Assembly: GCF_003729955.1 (NCBI RefSeq)
Contig: NZ_RJTX01000001.1
Coordinates: 496,001 to 560,000, forward strand
DNA: 64,000 bases
Source of the DNA: Chryseobacterium daecheongense
Lineage (GTDB): Bacteria; Bacteroidota; Bacteroidia; Flavobacteriales; Weeksellaceae
Reading direction: 5' to 3'
Shown in pieces: positions 49,654 to 59,949 of the stretch. The translations under genes were made by a program, and so were the position numbers. The first letter of the stretch is position 1. Each line of letters opens with the position of its first letter. The notes below the pieces were generated by a model. It was not told the DNA's origin and searched no databases. It saw only the letters and a program-made list of their open reading frames with translations.

Positions 49654-50892
49654 ATGGATATTTTAAGATTTATAACCGCAGGAAGTGTAGATGACGGGAA
49701 AAGCACCCTGATCGGCAGACTGCTTTACGATAGCAAAAGTATTTTACAGGATCAGTTAGAAGTCCTGGAAAAGCATTCTAAAAATAAAAATGAAGATGGG
49801 GTAGACCTCGCCCTTTTAACAGACGGATTGCGTGCGGAAAGAGAGCAGGGAATTACCATTGATGTAGCATACAGGTATTTTTCAACACCAAAAAGGAAAT
49901 TCATCATTGCTGATGCTCCGGGACACGTTCAATATACGAGGAATATGATTACCGGCGCTTCCAACTCGGATTTAATGATCATCCTGATCGATGCCCGTAA
50001 AGGAGTGATCGAGCAGACTAGAAGACATTCCATTATTGCATCATTGCTGAAACTGAAAAAAGTGGTAGTGGCCATTAACAAGATGGATATGGTTGACTAT
50101 TCCCAGGAAGTATATGAATCTATACAGGACGATTATTCAAAAATAGCAGAAAACCTGGGTTTGAATAATGTGAGTTATTTCCCGATCTCAGCACTTAAAG
50201 GAGACAACATTGTTTCATTATCCTCTAAGACAGATTGGTACGAAGGAAGCTCTTTACTGGAATATTTGGAGAATGTTGAGCTTAATGAAGAGTCTGATAA
50301 CGGAAACCGTTTCCAGGTTCAATATGTTATCCGCCCTCAAACGGAAGAATTGCATGATTATCGCGGATATGCGGGAAAGATCGTGAGTGGACAATTTCAA
50401 AAAGGAGACAAAATTTTCATCCTTCCGGCAGGTCTTACCACTCAGATATCCAAAATTGAAATCAATGGAGTAGAAGCAGATGAAGCATTTGAAGGGCAGC
50501 CTGTGGTATTACATATATCGGATGACCTCGATATCAGCAGAGGGGATTTCTTCACTACTACCGAGCAACTTCCTCATGTTGAAAAAGATGTAGAAGTTTT
50601 ATTATGCTGGCTTGACCAGAAATCCCTCCAACCCGGGAATAAGTATTTGCTACAACATCACAGCAGGCTCCTAAAAGCAGTAGTAAAAGAAGTAGATTAT
50701 AAAATCAATGTCAATACCCTCGCACATGAAAAAGCAGAAGGAGATATCAGGCTTAATGAAATTGTAAAAGTTACCCTTAGAACAGCACAACCATTAGTTT
50801 TTGACAGTTTTATCAACAATAAGAGAACAGGATCTGCCATTTTGGTGGATGAAACTTCCAATTCAACGGTTGCGGCATGCATAATTCAGTAA
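49654..50892 (+). CDS. cysN: Sulfate adenylyltransferase subunit 1 (GTPase)
   Basis: A 412-residue EF-Tu-like GTPase that drives APS formation. G1 GSVDDGKSTLIGRLLYD, G2 region EREQGITIDVAYRYF, G3 DAPGHVQYTRNM, G4 NKMD, followed by two beta-barrel domains. It has no fused CysC (APS kinase) domain, so APS is the end product, fitting the APS-type CysH. It ends four bases before cysE. Confidence 0.95.
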   Translation: MDILRFITAGSVDDGKSTLIGRLLYDSKSILQDQLEVLEKHSKNKNEDGVDLALLTDGLRAEREQGITIDVAYRYFSTPKRKFIIADAPGHVQYTRNMITGASNSDLMIILIDARKGVIEQTRRHSIIASLLKLKKVVVAINKMDMVDYSQEVYESIQDDYSKIAENLGLNNVSYFPISALKGDNIVSLSSKTDWYEGSSLLEYLENVELNEESDNGNRFQVQYVIRPQTEELHDYRGYAGKIVSGQFQKGDKIFILPAGLTTQISKIEINGVEADEAFEGQPVVLHISDDLDISRGDFFTTTEQLPHVEKDVEVLLCWLDQKSLQPGNKYLLQHHSRLLKAVVKEVDYKINVNTLAHEKAEGDIRLNEIVKVTLRTAQPLVFDSFINNKRTGSAILVDETSNSTVAACIIQ

Positions 50893-50895
50893 ATA

Positions 50896-51726
50896 ATGGA
50901 AACATCAGAATATTTCATTGAAAAGATTTTCAAGAAGAAACAGAGCAATTCTATTGGCTTTTTTGACAAAAACACCACTGAAGTTTTTGTCAAAGAACTA
51001 TACAAGGTGCTTTTTCTTCCACAGCACATTCATACTGAAGACAAATTAAGAAAAGATTTCGCAAGACTGCATAACACTCTCTTAAATTTGATCAACAGTA
51101 TCACAGAAGATAAAATTCTTGCAGAACAGCAGGCTGATCTTTTTTTTGAGGCATTACCCGGAATATACGATAAGCTGATCTTAGACGCAGACGCCATTCT
51201 TGAATTTGATCCGGCCACAGAATCACTGGAAGAGATTCTTTTGGCGTATCCGGGATTTTTTGCAACCTATGCCTACCGGATTTCGCATCAGCTATGGAAT
51301 CAGGAAATCAAAATCATTCCGCGCATCATTTCGGAATATGCCCACAGCAAGACCGGAATAGATATCCATCCGGGAGCAAAAATAGGAGATCATTTCTTCA
51401 TTGATCACGGAACCGGAATTGTGATTGGAGAAACAACCATTATCGGAAATCATGTAAAACTCTATCAAGGGGTAACATTGGGTGCTTTACATGTTTCCAA
51501 AGAGAACGCCAACCAAAAAAGGCACCCGAATATTGAAGACCATGTCATCATTTACTCAGGAGCCACCATTTTAGGAGGAAATACAACCATAGGCAGAGAA
51601 AGCATAATTGGCGGAAACGTCTGGATAACCCAAGATGTGCCTTCCCATTCTCTGGTTTATCATAAAAGTGAAATAAAAATCAAGGATAACAGCTCCTTAC
51701 CGGAATCTTTAACCTTTGTTATATAA
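50896..51726 (+). CDS. cysE: Serine O-acetyltransferase
   Basis: Makes O-acetylserine, the carbon skeleton for cysteine. The 276-residue protein has an N-terminal helical SAT domain and C-terminal left-handed beta-helix hexapeptide repeats (GIDIHPGAKIGDHFFIDHGTG, VIGETTIIGNHVKLYQGVTLG), with the catalytic His in FIDHGTG. It is of the longer EpsC-like type usual in Bacteroidota. It sits between cysN and cysK in the operon. Confidence 0.93.
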   Translation: METSEYFIEKIFKKKQSNSIGFFDKNTTEVFVKELYKVLFLPQHIHTEDKLRKDFARLHNTLLNLINSITEDKILAEQQADLFFEALPGIYDKLILDADAILEFDPATESLEEILLAYPGFFATYAYRISHQLWNQEIKIIPRIISEYAHSKTGIDIHPGAKIGDHFFIDHGTGIVIGETTIIGNHVKLYQGVTLGALHVSKENANQKRHPNIEDHVIIYSGATILGGNTTIGRESIIGGNVWITQDVPSHSLVYHKSEIKIKDNSSLPESLTFVI

Positions 51727-51757
51727 ATCAATAAAAACAACATAAAATTGAATCGGC

Positions 51758-52669
51758 ATGAAATTCCAAAACACCCTAGAAACAATCGGGAATACACCAG
51801 TAGTAAAAATCAATAAGCTATTTAATTCTGATCATGAAGTATGGATCAAGCTGGAAAAAAGTAATCCGGGAGGAAGCATCAAAGACAGGATTGCCTTGGC
51901 TATGATTGAAGATGCAGAAAATAAAGGATTATTAAACAAAGAAAGTGTAATTATAGAACCTACCAGTGGAAACACAGGAATCGGGCTTTCTTTGGTAGCC
52001 GCAGTAAAAGGGTATAAGCTTATTCTCGTCATGCCCGAAAGTATGAGTGTGGAACGCCGTAAAATCATGGAAGCCTATGGAGCAGAATTTGTGTTGACTC
52101 CAAGAGAAAAGGGAATGAAAGGAGCCATTGAAAAAGCCAATGAGCTGGCCCAGGAAACTCCCAATTCATGGATCCCCAAGCAATTTGATAACCCCGCCAA
52201 TGTACAGGTTCATATTGAAACAACGGCTCAGGAAATATTGAATGATTTTCCTGACGGGCTAGACTACATCATTACCGGAGTAGGAACAGGCGGACATATC
52301 ACAGGAATTGCCAAAGTGTTAAAACAAAAATATCCTGACCTTAAAGTTCTTGCTGTAGAACCGGAGCTTTCACCCGTTTTAAGCGGCGGAGAACCTGCAC
52401 CACATCCTTTACAAGGGTTAGGCGCCGGATTCATCCCATCCATTTTGGATACCTCAATTTTGGACGGAATCATCAAAGCAGGAAAAGAAGAAGCTTTTGA
52501 ATATGCCATTAATGCTGCCAAAAAAGAGGGACTTTTTGTAGGAATTTCTACAGGAGCAGCCTTAGCGGCAGTAGCAAAACAACTTCATGAAATACCTAAA
52601 GGATCAAAAATTTTAACAATTAACTACGATACAGGCGAAAGATACCTGTCCATTGAAGGACTCTTCTAA
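51758..52669 (+). CDS. cysK: Cysteine synthase (O-acetylserine sulfhydrylase)
   Basis: A 303-residue PLP enzyme that joins sulfide and O-acetylserine. [19 protein letters not shown] holds the PLP lysine; [20 protein letters not shown] and VGTGGHITG bind the cofactor and substrate. CysK versus CysM cannot be settled by eye, but the length and the neighbouring cysE favour CysK. Cytoplasmic. Confidence 0.93.
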   Translation: MKFQNTLETIGNTPVVKINKLFNSDHEVWIKLEKSNPGGSIKDRIALAMIEDAENKGLLNKESVIIEPTSGNTGIGLSLVAAVKGYKLILVMPESMSVERRKIMEAYGAEFVLTPREKGMKGAIEKANELAQETPNSWIPKQFDNPANVQVHIETTAQEILNDFPDGLDYIITGVGTGGHITGIAKVLKQKYPDLKVLAVEPELSPVLSGGEPAPHPLQGLGAGFIPSILDTSILDGIIKAGKEEAFEYAINAAKKEGLFVGISTGAALAAVAKQLHEIPKGSKILTINYDTGERYLSIEGLF

Positions 52670-52686
52670 CCTCTAAACCCATTACA

Positions 52687-53532
52687 ATGAACGCAACTAT
52701 CAAAACACCAAAGGTTTACCTTATCGGTGCAGGGCCCGGCGACCCTGATCTCATCACTGTAAAAGCGGTTAAAGCCCTTGCTGAAGCTGAAATCATCCTG
52801 TCTGACCGCCTCGTGAGCCCGGAAATTTTACAACAATACGCAAATAAAAATGCAGAAATCATATACGTAGGTAAAGAATGCAGTAAAAATGCATCTACTC
52901 CTCAAGCTCTTATCAACGAATTAATAGTTGATTATGCTCTTCAGAACAAGAATGTAGTAAGGCTTAAAGGGGGTGATGTTTCCATTTTTTCCAATATTCT
53001 GGATGAATTGCAAACCTTAAAACAGAATAAGATCTCTTATGAGATCATTCCGGGGATTACGGCAGCTTTAGGAGCAGCAGCTTATGCGGGAATGCCCTTA
53101 ACGGCCAGGAATCATGCCACTTCGGTTCGTTTTCTTACCTATTATAAATCTGAGATCCTTGATGAGAACTATTGGAATGAATTAGCGGTTACGAATGACA
53201 CTCTTGTTTTTTATATGTCTAAAGGAAACCTATCCAGCCTTGTGGAAAAACTGATAGATCTCAATATTTCCAGGGATAAAAAAATTGCCATCATTGAACA
53301 GGCTACAACCCCCTATCAAAAAGTATATACTTCTTCTTTTGATGATTTTAAGGCCAATTTTGCTGATAAGGATTTTATTTCTCCTTCATTGGTGGTTATT
53401 GGCGAAGTAGTCCGTTTGCATGAAGAATTTTCCTGGCTGGAAAATGCTAAAGAGGAAGACCTTTACTTCAAATCGGTCGTTAACGGAAGTCTCATCCCAA
53501 CAACTCAAAATCTTTTTCAATATGCTGTCTGA
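52687..53532 (+). CDS. cobA: Uroporphyrinogen-III C-methyltransferase
   Basis: First step of siroheme synthesis, SAM-dependent double methylation to precorrin-2. The 281-residue protein has VYLIGAGPGDPDLITVKAVK, SDRLVSPEIL, NVVRLKGGDVSIF, and EIIPGITAALGAAAYAGMPLT. It supplies siroheme to the sulfite reductase encoded downstream, together with the siroheme synthase domain at 59950. Its last 11 bases overlap the start of cysJ. Confidence 0.94.
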   Translation: MNATIKTPKVYLIGAGPGDPDLITVKAVKALAEAEIILSDRLVSPEILQQYANKNAEIIYVGKECSKNASTPQALINELIVDYALQNKNVVRLKGGDVSIFSNILDELQTLKQNKISYEIIPGITAALGAAAYAGMPLTARNHATSVRFLTYYKSEILDENYWNELAVTNDTLVFYMSKGNLSSLVEKLIDLNISRDKKIAIIEQATTPYQKVYTSSFDDFKANFADKDFISPSLVVIGEVVRLHEEFSWLENAKEEDLYFKSVVNGSLIPTTQNLFQYAV

Positions 53533-55231
53533 AACTAAATTCAATATCCTCAAACAAATATCCGGTGATTTTTCAAGGGACGAAACCATCTGGGCAAGCG
53601 GTTATCTTGCCGGACTTGCCGGAGCACCCGTCGGTATTGCTCAGCCTGCCTTACAAAACAATCCGGACCATGAAATTACCGTAAAGAAAATTACACTTGC
53701 ATACGGTACGGAAACCGGAAACAGTAAGAAGCTGGCTACAGAGCTTGCCGGAATCATCAAGAAAAAAGGGATCCAGGTAAAATTGGCGGATCTTTCCCAA
53801 TACAAACCTAAAGACCTCATCAAAGAAGAATTTTTCTTTGTGATCATCAGTACACAGGGAGAGGGAGAGCCACCTATGCTGGCTAAGAAATTCTATGATC
53901 ATATTCATGAAAACGAATTGATTCTTACCCAGCTCAAATTTGGAATTCTCGCCTTAGGAGACAGCAGCTATCCACAGTTTTGCAAAACAGGAGAGGATAT
54001 TGATTTCCGTTTCGAAATATTAGGCGCAGAACGTATCATTCCATTGAAAAAATGTGATATTGATTATGAACAGGAGGCTTATCAATGGATAGAACATATC
54101 TTTGAAGTGGTTACAAAGACCTCGGCAAAAAACCCAAAAAGCGTTTCAGCGCCAAAAATTTCAACAGGAAGAAAAAAATACTGGGGAACGGTTTCCAACA
54201 TCATCAATCTCAACGACATTACTTCCGAGAAAGAAACCTACCATATTGAAATAGAAACGGATGAGGCCATCACTTATCAACCGGGAGATGCATTGGGAAT
54301 AGTTCCTTTCAATCCAAAAACCGTAGTGGATGAAATCATTGCATTGACAGGCATTGATCCTGAAAAACAGATCAAAACCTCAAAAGTTACCGCCAGTGCA
54401 GAAGAGCTTTTATATAAGCATCTTAATATCAGTTACCTTCTGAAAACTACTGTCGCCCAATATGCAATGATTACAGGACATCAAATTCCGGAAATCCGTT
54501 TAGGTCTTCTTGATCTGCTTCGGATATATCCTGTGAAAAATGCAGAACAATCTGAAGAAATAATTGCCATTCTCACCAGTCAGGCTCCACGTTTATATTC
54601 TATTTCTTCCTCTCCGGAAGCGCATGGAGATACTGAAATCCACATCACGGTAGCCAAATCGGAATACCAGATTGATGATCAGAAACGCAATGGATTATGC
54701 AGCGGATTCTTGAGTGAATTCCAGGAAGGGAACGAGTTTGAATTTTATATACAGGAAACTAAACACTTTAAACTTCCTCAATCCGATAAAGATATCATCA
54801 TGATAGGACCGGGAACAGGAATCGCTCCTTTCAGATCTTTTCTTTGGGAACGGGATGCAGCAGGTGCAGAAGGAAGAAACTGGCTGTTCTTCGGAGACCG
54901 GAATTTTATTTCAGACTTTCTTTATCAATCAGAAATCCAGGATTTTCTAAAAACGGAAACATTAACCCACCTGGATATTGCTTTTTCAAGAGATACTTCA
55001 CAAAAAGTCTATGTACAGCATAAACTGGAACAAAAAGCCCAGGAAGTTTTTCAATGGCTGGAAGCAGGAGCTTCCCTGTATGTATGCGGAACCAAAGATC
55101 CGATGAGCAAAGATGTTGAAGAAACCCTAATAAATATTATCCAAAACCAGGGAAAACGAAACCAGGAAGAGGCCCGGATTTATCTTGAAGAATTAGAGCT
55201 TAGCGGACGCTATGCCAAAGACGTGTATTAA
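53522..55231 (+). CDS. cysJ: Sulfite reductase flavoprotein subunit
   Basis: A diflavin reductase that passes electrons from NADPH to the sulfite reductase hemoprotein. The 569-residue protein has an FMN flavodoxin domain (LAYGTETGNSKKLATELA; STQGEGEPPMLAK; LALGDSSYPQFC), a FAD domain (PRLYSISSSPEAHG; GLCSGFLSEF) and an NADPH domain (MIGPGTGIAPFRSFLWER). It ends in an aromatic tail. The frame extends to 53420, but the ATG at 53522, overlapping the cobA stop by 11 bases, gives the normal N-terminus. Confidence 0.94.
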   Translation: MLSETKFNILKQISGDFSRDETIWASGYLAGLAGAPVGIAQPALQNNPDHEITVKKITLAYGTETGNSKKLATELAGIIKKKGIQVKLADLSQYKPKDLIKEEFFFVIISTQGEGEPPMLAKKFYDHIHENELILTQLKFGILALGDSSYPQFCKTGEDIDFRFEILGAERIIPLKKCDIDYEQEAYQWIEHIFEVVTKTSAKNPKSVSAPKISTGRKKYWGTVSNIINLNDITSEKETYHIEIETDEAITYQPGDALGIVPFNPKTVVDEIIALTGIDPEKQIKTSKVTASAEELLYKHLNISYLLKTTVAQYAMITGHQIPEIRLGLLDLLRIYPVKNAEQSEEIIAILTSQAPRLYSISSSPEAHGDTEIHITVAKSEYQIDDQKRNGLCSGFLSEFQEGNEFEFYIQETKHFKLPQSDKDIIMIGPGTGIAPFRSFLWERDAAGAEGRNWLFFGDRNFISDFLYQSEIQDFLKTETLTHLDIAFSRDTSQKVYVQHKLEQKAQEVFQWLEAGASLYVCGTKDPMSKDVEETLINIIQNQGKRNQEEARIYLEELELSGRYAKDVY

Positions 55232-55261
55232 TTGTATTCTGAAATAAAAATAAATTGAACA

Positions 55262-56935
55262 ATGAGCAATAAAGATAACCTTTCCCCGGTAGAAAGAATT
55301 AAAACCGGAAGTAATGGACTTAGAGGTACGTTAAAGGAAAGTCTCGCAGATGAATTTACCGGTGCGATACGGGAAGATGATCAGACCTTAATCAAGTTTC
55401 ACGGGATGTATCAACAGGATGACCGTGACAGACGGGAAGAGCGTGTGGCTAAAAAGTTAGAATGGCTGTATTCCTACATGATCAGGTTAAGGCTCCCGGG
55501 AGGTTTTTTAACTCCGGAACAATGGATCGGACTGAATGAAGTGGCCGGAAAACATTCTACAGGAACCATAAAAATTACAACGAGACAAACCATTCAACTA
55601 CACGGTATTTTAAAATCTCATTTAAGACCTACCATTCAGCAATTCAATCTGCAGCATCTGGATTCTATTGCAGCCTGTGGTGACGTGAACAGAAATGTAA
55701 CCTGTACTTCCAATCCTTCTGAATCACCTCTACATCAGAAAGTATATGAGCTAGCCGGAAAAATAAGCGAAATGTGTTTGCCTAAAACTAAAGCCTATTA
55801 TGATATCTGGATTGATGATGAATTGCTGATAGACAGAAAAGCAGAAGAAGATCCGCTGTATCAGGACAGATATCTGCCCAGAAAATTAAAGATCGGGATT
55901 GCAATACCTCCCAATAATGATGTAGATGTATTCATCAATGATATTGCACTTATCGCTATTATTGAAGACAATCAGCTTATTGGATACAATATTGCTGCAG
56001 GAGGAGGATTGGGTGCCACCCATGGAAATGAAGCCACCTATCCTAGACTTGCCTCAGTCCTCGGGTTTGTAGATACGGAGGAAAAAGCTTTACAGGCTGT
56101 TTATGAAATCATCACGGTACAGCGAGATTTCGGAAACAGGAGTGACAGAAAATTGTCAAGGCTTAAATACACCATCGATAAACTTGGAATAGATGGATAC
56201 AGAGCAGAAGTGGAAAAAAGAACCGGCTTTGCTTTTGAACCTGCCCGGGAATTTAAATTTGAACAAAGAAAAGACCGTTATGGCTGGATACAGAATCATG
56301 AAGGAAAATGGTTCTATACTTTGTTCGTTGAACATGGAAGAGTTCTTGATACTAAAGGGTACCCGTTAAAATCCGGATTATTAAAGATTGCCGAAACAGG
56401 AAAGGCTAATTTCCGTTTTACCTGCAATCAGAATCTTATTCTTTCTGATATTACAGAAGAAGATAAGAAAGAAATTGAAGCTCTTCTAAGTGAATATGGA
56501 ATTTCCGGTTATACCAAAAATGCAAGTGCTCTCCGCAAAAATTCTGTAGCCTGCGTTGCCTTAAATACCTGTTCATTGGCTTTGGCAGAAGCACAACGCT
56601 ATCTGCCGTCCTTGGTAACGAAAATAGAACCTATTCTTGAAAAATATGGGCTTTTAGAAGAAGATATCACTATTCGTATGACGGGGTGTCCCAACGGTTG
56701 CGGAAGATCTCCCAATGCAGAAATAGGATTTGTGGGGACCGCTTATGGTAAATACAATCTGCACATTGGTGGAGACCGATTGGGATTGCGTCTCAATACA
56801 AAATTTAAAGACAATATAGGGGAAGACGAAATCCTTGAAACTCTGGATCAGCTCTTCGGGATTTATGTAAAAGAAAGAAATGCAGAAGAAACATTTGGTG
56901 ATTTCTCATATCGCTATTTACAAACCGCAAAATAA
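55262..56935 (+). CDS. cysI: Assimilatory sulfite reductase hemoprotein (nitrite/sulfite reductase)
   Basis: Six-electron reduction of sulfite to sulfide. The 557-residue siroheme/[4Fe-4S] enzyme has the cluster cysteines in CVALNTCSLALAEAQR and TGCPNGCGRSPNAEIG, and RQTIQLHGILKSHL plus CGDVNRNVTCTSNP in the siroheme domains. The length matches CysI. Its partner CysJ lies just upstream. A 133-base gap with no clear terminator separates it from the TonB receptor. Confidence 0.94.
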   Translation: MSNKDNLSPVERIKTGSNGLRGTLKESLADEFTGAIREDDQTLIKFHGMYQQDDRDRREERVAKKLEWLYSYMIRLRLPGGFLTPEQWIGLNEVAGKHSTGTIKITTRQTIQLHGILKSHLRPTIQQFNLQHLDSIAACGDVNRNVTCTSNPSESPLHQKVYELAGKISEMCLPKTKAYYDIWIDDELLIDRKAEEDPLYQDRYLPRKLKIGIAIPPNNDVDVFINDIALIAIIEDNQLIGYNIAAGGGLGATHGNEATYPRLASVLGFVDTEEKALQAVYEIITVQRDFGNRSDRKLSRLKYTIDKLGIDGYRAEVEKRTGFAFEPAREFKFEQRKDRYGWIQNHEGKWFYTLFVEHGRVLDTKGYPLKSGLLKIAETGKANFRFTCNQNLILSDITEEDKKEIEALLSEYGISGYTKNASALRKNSVACVALNTCSLALAEAQRYLPSLVTKIEPILEKYGLLEEDITIRMTGCPNGCGRSPNAEIGFVGTAYGKYNLHIGGDRLGLRLNTKFKDNIGEDEILETLDQLFGIYVKERNAEETFGDFSYRYLQTAK

Positions 56936-57068
56936 ATATATGATCAATATTCTTTACCGTCAGACAAAATCAAAGAAACTCTATCATCAGCTTTTAGGGA
57001 TACGAATGTGTATGTGCTGTTTATTTTAAATATTACTACACATTCTTATTAACCTAAAATGATCATCA

Positions 57069-59945
57069 ATGAAACAGAACAGACAGAATTATTTTCTGCC
57101 CAAAATATCCCTATTATTAGTCACATTTTTATTTATTAATATTGTACAGGCACAGCAACAACTTATAGAAGTAAGTGGAATTATTAAGCATATTGACACC
57201 CAGAAAGGCCTCACCGGCGTACAGGTACAGGTTGAAAATACGCAGGATATAGCCCTTACAGATCAGGAAGGACATTTTGTTCTGAGAACAAGAGTGAAAA
57301 TCCCTTTCAGGATAGTGGTCAGTAAAGAAGGCTTTACTAACCAGATGGTAGAAATTCTTTCCCTATCCAATAAGATTGCCATAGAGCTCAATCCACAAAA
57401 CACTATCATTAATGAAGTGGTTATTTCAGCATCCCGTGTTCCTGAAAAAGTACTGAGGTCACCCATTGCAATTGAGAAAATAGATATCAAAACCATTCGT
57501 GAAAGCCCAGCTTCCTCATTTTATGAAACACTGGAAAATGTAAAAGGATTACAGCTTTTAACTTCAAGCCTTACATTAAAGGTTCCCAATTCAAGAGGAT
57601 TCAATTCTCCTAATAATTTCCGTTTTATGCAATTGGTAGATGGAGTAGACGTTCAGTCGGCCACATTGGGAGTTCCGTTAGGAAATGCAATAGGACCAAC
57701 GGAATTGGATATTCAGTCTATGGAAGTCACTCCCGGTGCTGCATCCGCTCTGTACGGAATGAATGCCATTAACGGATTGGCCAGCCTCCAGACCAAAGAC
57801 CCGTTCACTTCCGAAGGTTTGAGTGTCTATTTCCGTGGCGGAGTGAATCATGTTGACAATCTCCGCCATCAAACTGCTCCACTAGGAGAGAGTGCTATCA
57901 GATTTGCCAAAGCTTTCAATAAAAACTTAGCAGTCAAGATCAATGCTTCGTATTTTAATGGTATCGACTGGATTTCAGATAACCACACCGATCAAAATGC
58001 TAATCCATTAATTACAGCCAACCCTAATTTCTCTTTTATCAATAATCCTGCTGAAGATCTCTGGAATAAATACGGAGACGAAAGGAACAACAGAGTAGCG
58101 GTAAAGGTAAATTATAATGGAAAACCTACAACTTTTAATGTTTCACGAACTGGATATCTTGAAAAAGATTTAGTAAGCCCTGAAGTGAAAAATATAAAAT
58201 TTGATGCCGGATTATATTACCGTTTCGGAGATCAATGGAGAACATCTTATGTTTATCGTTATGGACTGCTGGATGGAACCTTTCAAAGAGGAAACAAAAT
58301 CCGTCTTCAAAATGCAACAGTTCAGAATCATAAAGTTGAGCTTACCGGTAAAGAACTTACATTCAGAGCCTATGTATCCATTGAAAATATGGGAGATTCC
58401 TATAACCTTAAACCTTTGGCAGATAATCTCGATCTTTCCAATCTTTCCAACACCAATTGGAGAAATATATTTCAATCTACTTTACAGAATAATCTTAATG
58501 CTGGTGTCAGCCTGAATGATGCCTTCATTCTGGCAAGACAGGAAGCTGATAAGAATAGAGCAGTTCCCGGTACTGCTGCTTTTGAACAGTTAAAGAATAC
58601 GATTATCGGAATCAACAACTGGGATTCAGCCAATGCAGGAATTTCCGGGGCTCCGGCTACAGGTGGAGCAAAACTGGAACAGAAATCCCGTTTTTATCAG
58701 GGAGAAATCACTTATGACTTCAGCAGGTTTGTGAAAGTATTCAATCTTTTGGCTGGGGTTGATTACCGTTTGTACAGCATCACACCGGATGGGAACAATT
58801 TTGTGGATTTTAACAGGCCTGTCGCTGAAAGAAATATCCCATTAGCTGACGGTACATTCGGTAGAGATGTAACCTACCAGAAATATGGTGTTTTTGCACA
58901 GCTTACCGAACTTTTCTTCAGCGATAAATTAAAAGTTAATCTGGCTTTGCGTATCGACAGAAATCCGGAATTTGAAACCAAGTTCAATCCCAGAATAAGT
59001 ATTGTTTATTCTCCGGTAAATCAGCATAATTTCAGGGCGTCCTTTCAAAACGGATTCCGTTTTCCATCCTTATTTGAAGCCCTTTCCTTTGTGAATAACG
59101 GGAATGTGAGAAGAGTGGGAGGACTCACGAAAGTCAATGAAGGATTAGGGTATCTTGAAAACTCTTACACTTTAGCTTCTATAGATCAGTTCACCTCAGC
59201 TGTGAATGCGGCTGTAGATGAAGGAGCCACACAGAACCAGGCTGCTTTGGACAGGAAAAATCTTTTAGTGGTAGCTAATCTGCAAAAATTACAACCGGAA
59301 AAGATCAACTCTTTTGAAGTAGGATATAAATCAGTATTTTTTAATAATAGGCTTGTGATCGACTGGGATTTTTATTATAACATTTACGAAGGTTTCCTGG
59401 GGCAAGTGGAAGTAGCAGTTCCTAAAAACGGGAAAGTAGGTACTGATCAGGCCGTCCTTGATATGCTTGACCGCAGCAAGCAAGACCGATACAGAGTTTA
59501 CACCAACAGCAACAGTACCTATAAAAGCTATGGAACCTCTCTGGGAATTCGCTATAACCTTATCAAAAATTATAATATCAACGCGAATGTGTCTTATAAT
59601 GACCTTATATCTTCTAACAGATCAGATCTCTTCATCACCTCTTTCAATACACCTAAATGGACGGTAAATGTAAGTGTGGGAAACAGGGAAATTATTAAAA
59701 ATATAGGGTTTACGATTGTCGCAAGATGGCAGGATGCATTCTTATGGGAAAGTCCACTGGCCTCAGGAGATATTCCTGCCTATTATACGATAGATGCACA
59801 GGCAACATGGAGAATCCCAGAAATTAAAGCCCAGGTTAAAATAGGAGCTACCAACTTATTGAACCGTCGTTATTTTCAATATGCCGCAGGTCCAGAAATC
59901 GGAGGCTTATATTATTTAGCCTTCACGTATGATTTAAAACTCTAA
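57069..59945 (+). CDS. TonB-dependent outer-membrane receptor of the sulfur operon
   Basis: The 958-residue protein has a signal peptide (1-29, cleaved after VQA) and a carboxypeptidase-regulatory-like beta domain (about 33-115). A plug domain follows (VISASRVPEKVLRSPIAIEK; VDGVDVQSATLG; ALYGMNAINGLAS), then a 22-stranded barrel ending in ...YLAFTYDLKL with a C-terminal aromatic pattern. There is no SusD partner, so it is not a glycan type. The four-base spacing to the siroheme-synthase/TSUP gene downstream, in the same direction, places it in the cys locus and suggests uptake of a sulfur source or related cofactor. This is inference. Confidence 0.9.
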   Translation: MKQNRQNYFLPKISLLLVTFLFINIVQAQQQLIEVSGIIKHIDTQKGLTGVQVQVENTQDIALTDQEGHFVLRTRVKIPFRIVVSKEGFTNQMVEILSLSNKIAIELNPQNTIINEVVISASRVPEKVLRSPIAIEKIDIKTIRESPASSFYETLENVKGLQLLTSSLTLKVPNSRGFNSPNNFRFMQLVDGVDVQSATLGVPLGNAIGPTELDIQSMEVTPGAASALYGMNAINGLASLQTKDPFTSEGLSVYFRGGVNHVDNLRHQTAPLGESAIRFAKAFNKNLAVKINASYFNGIDWISDNHTDQNANPLITANPNFSFINNPAEDLWNKYGDERNNRVAVKVNYNGKPTTFNVSRTGYLEKDLVSPEVKNIKFDAGLYYRFGDQWRTSYVYRYGLLDGTFQRGNKIRLQNATVQNHKVELTGKELTFRAYVSIENMGDSYNLKPLADNLDLSNLSNTNWRNIFQSTLQNNLNAGVSLNDAFILARQEADKNRAVPGTAAFEQLKNTIIGINNWDSANAGISGAPATGGAKLEQKSRFYQGEITYDFSRFVKVFNLLAGVDYRLYSITPDGNNFVDFNRPVAERNIPLADGTFGRDVTYQKYGVFAQLTELFFSDKLKVNLALRIDRNPEFETKFNPRISIVYSPVNQHNFRASFQNGFRFPSLFEALSFVNNGNVRRVGGLTKVNEGLGYLENSYTLASIDQFTSAVNAAVDEGATQNQAALDRKNLLVVANLQKLQPEKINSFEVGYKSVFFNNRLVIDWDFYYNIYEGFLGQVEVAVPKNGKVGTDQAVLDMLDRSKQDRYRVYTNSNSTYKSYGTSLGIRYNLIKNYNINANVSYNDLISSNRSDLFITSFNTPKWTVNVSVGNREIIKNIGFTIVARWQDAFLWESPLASGDIPAYYTIDAQATWRIPEIKAQVKIGATNLLNRRYFQYAAGPEIGGLYYLAFTYDLKL

Positions 59946-59949
59946 TACA

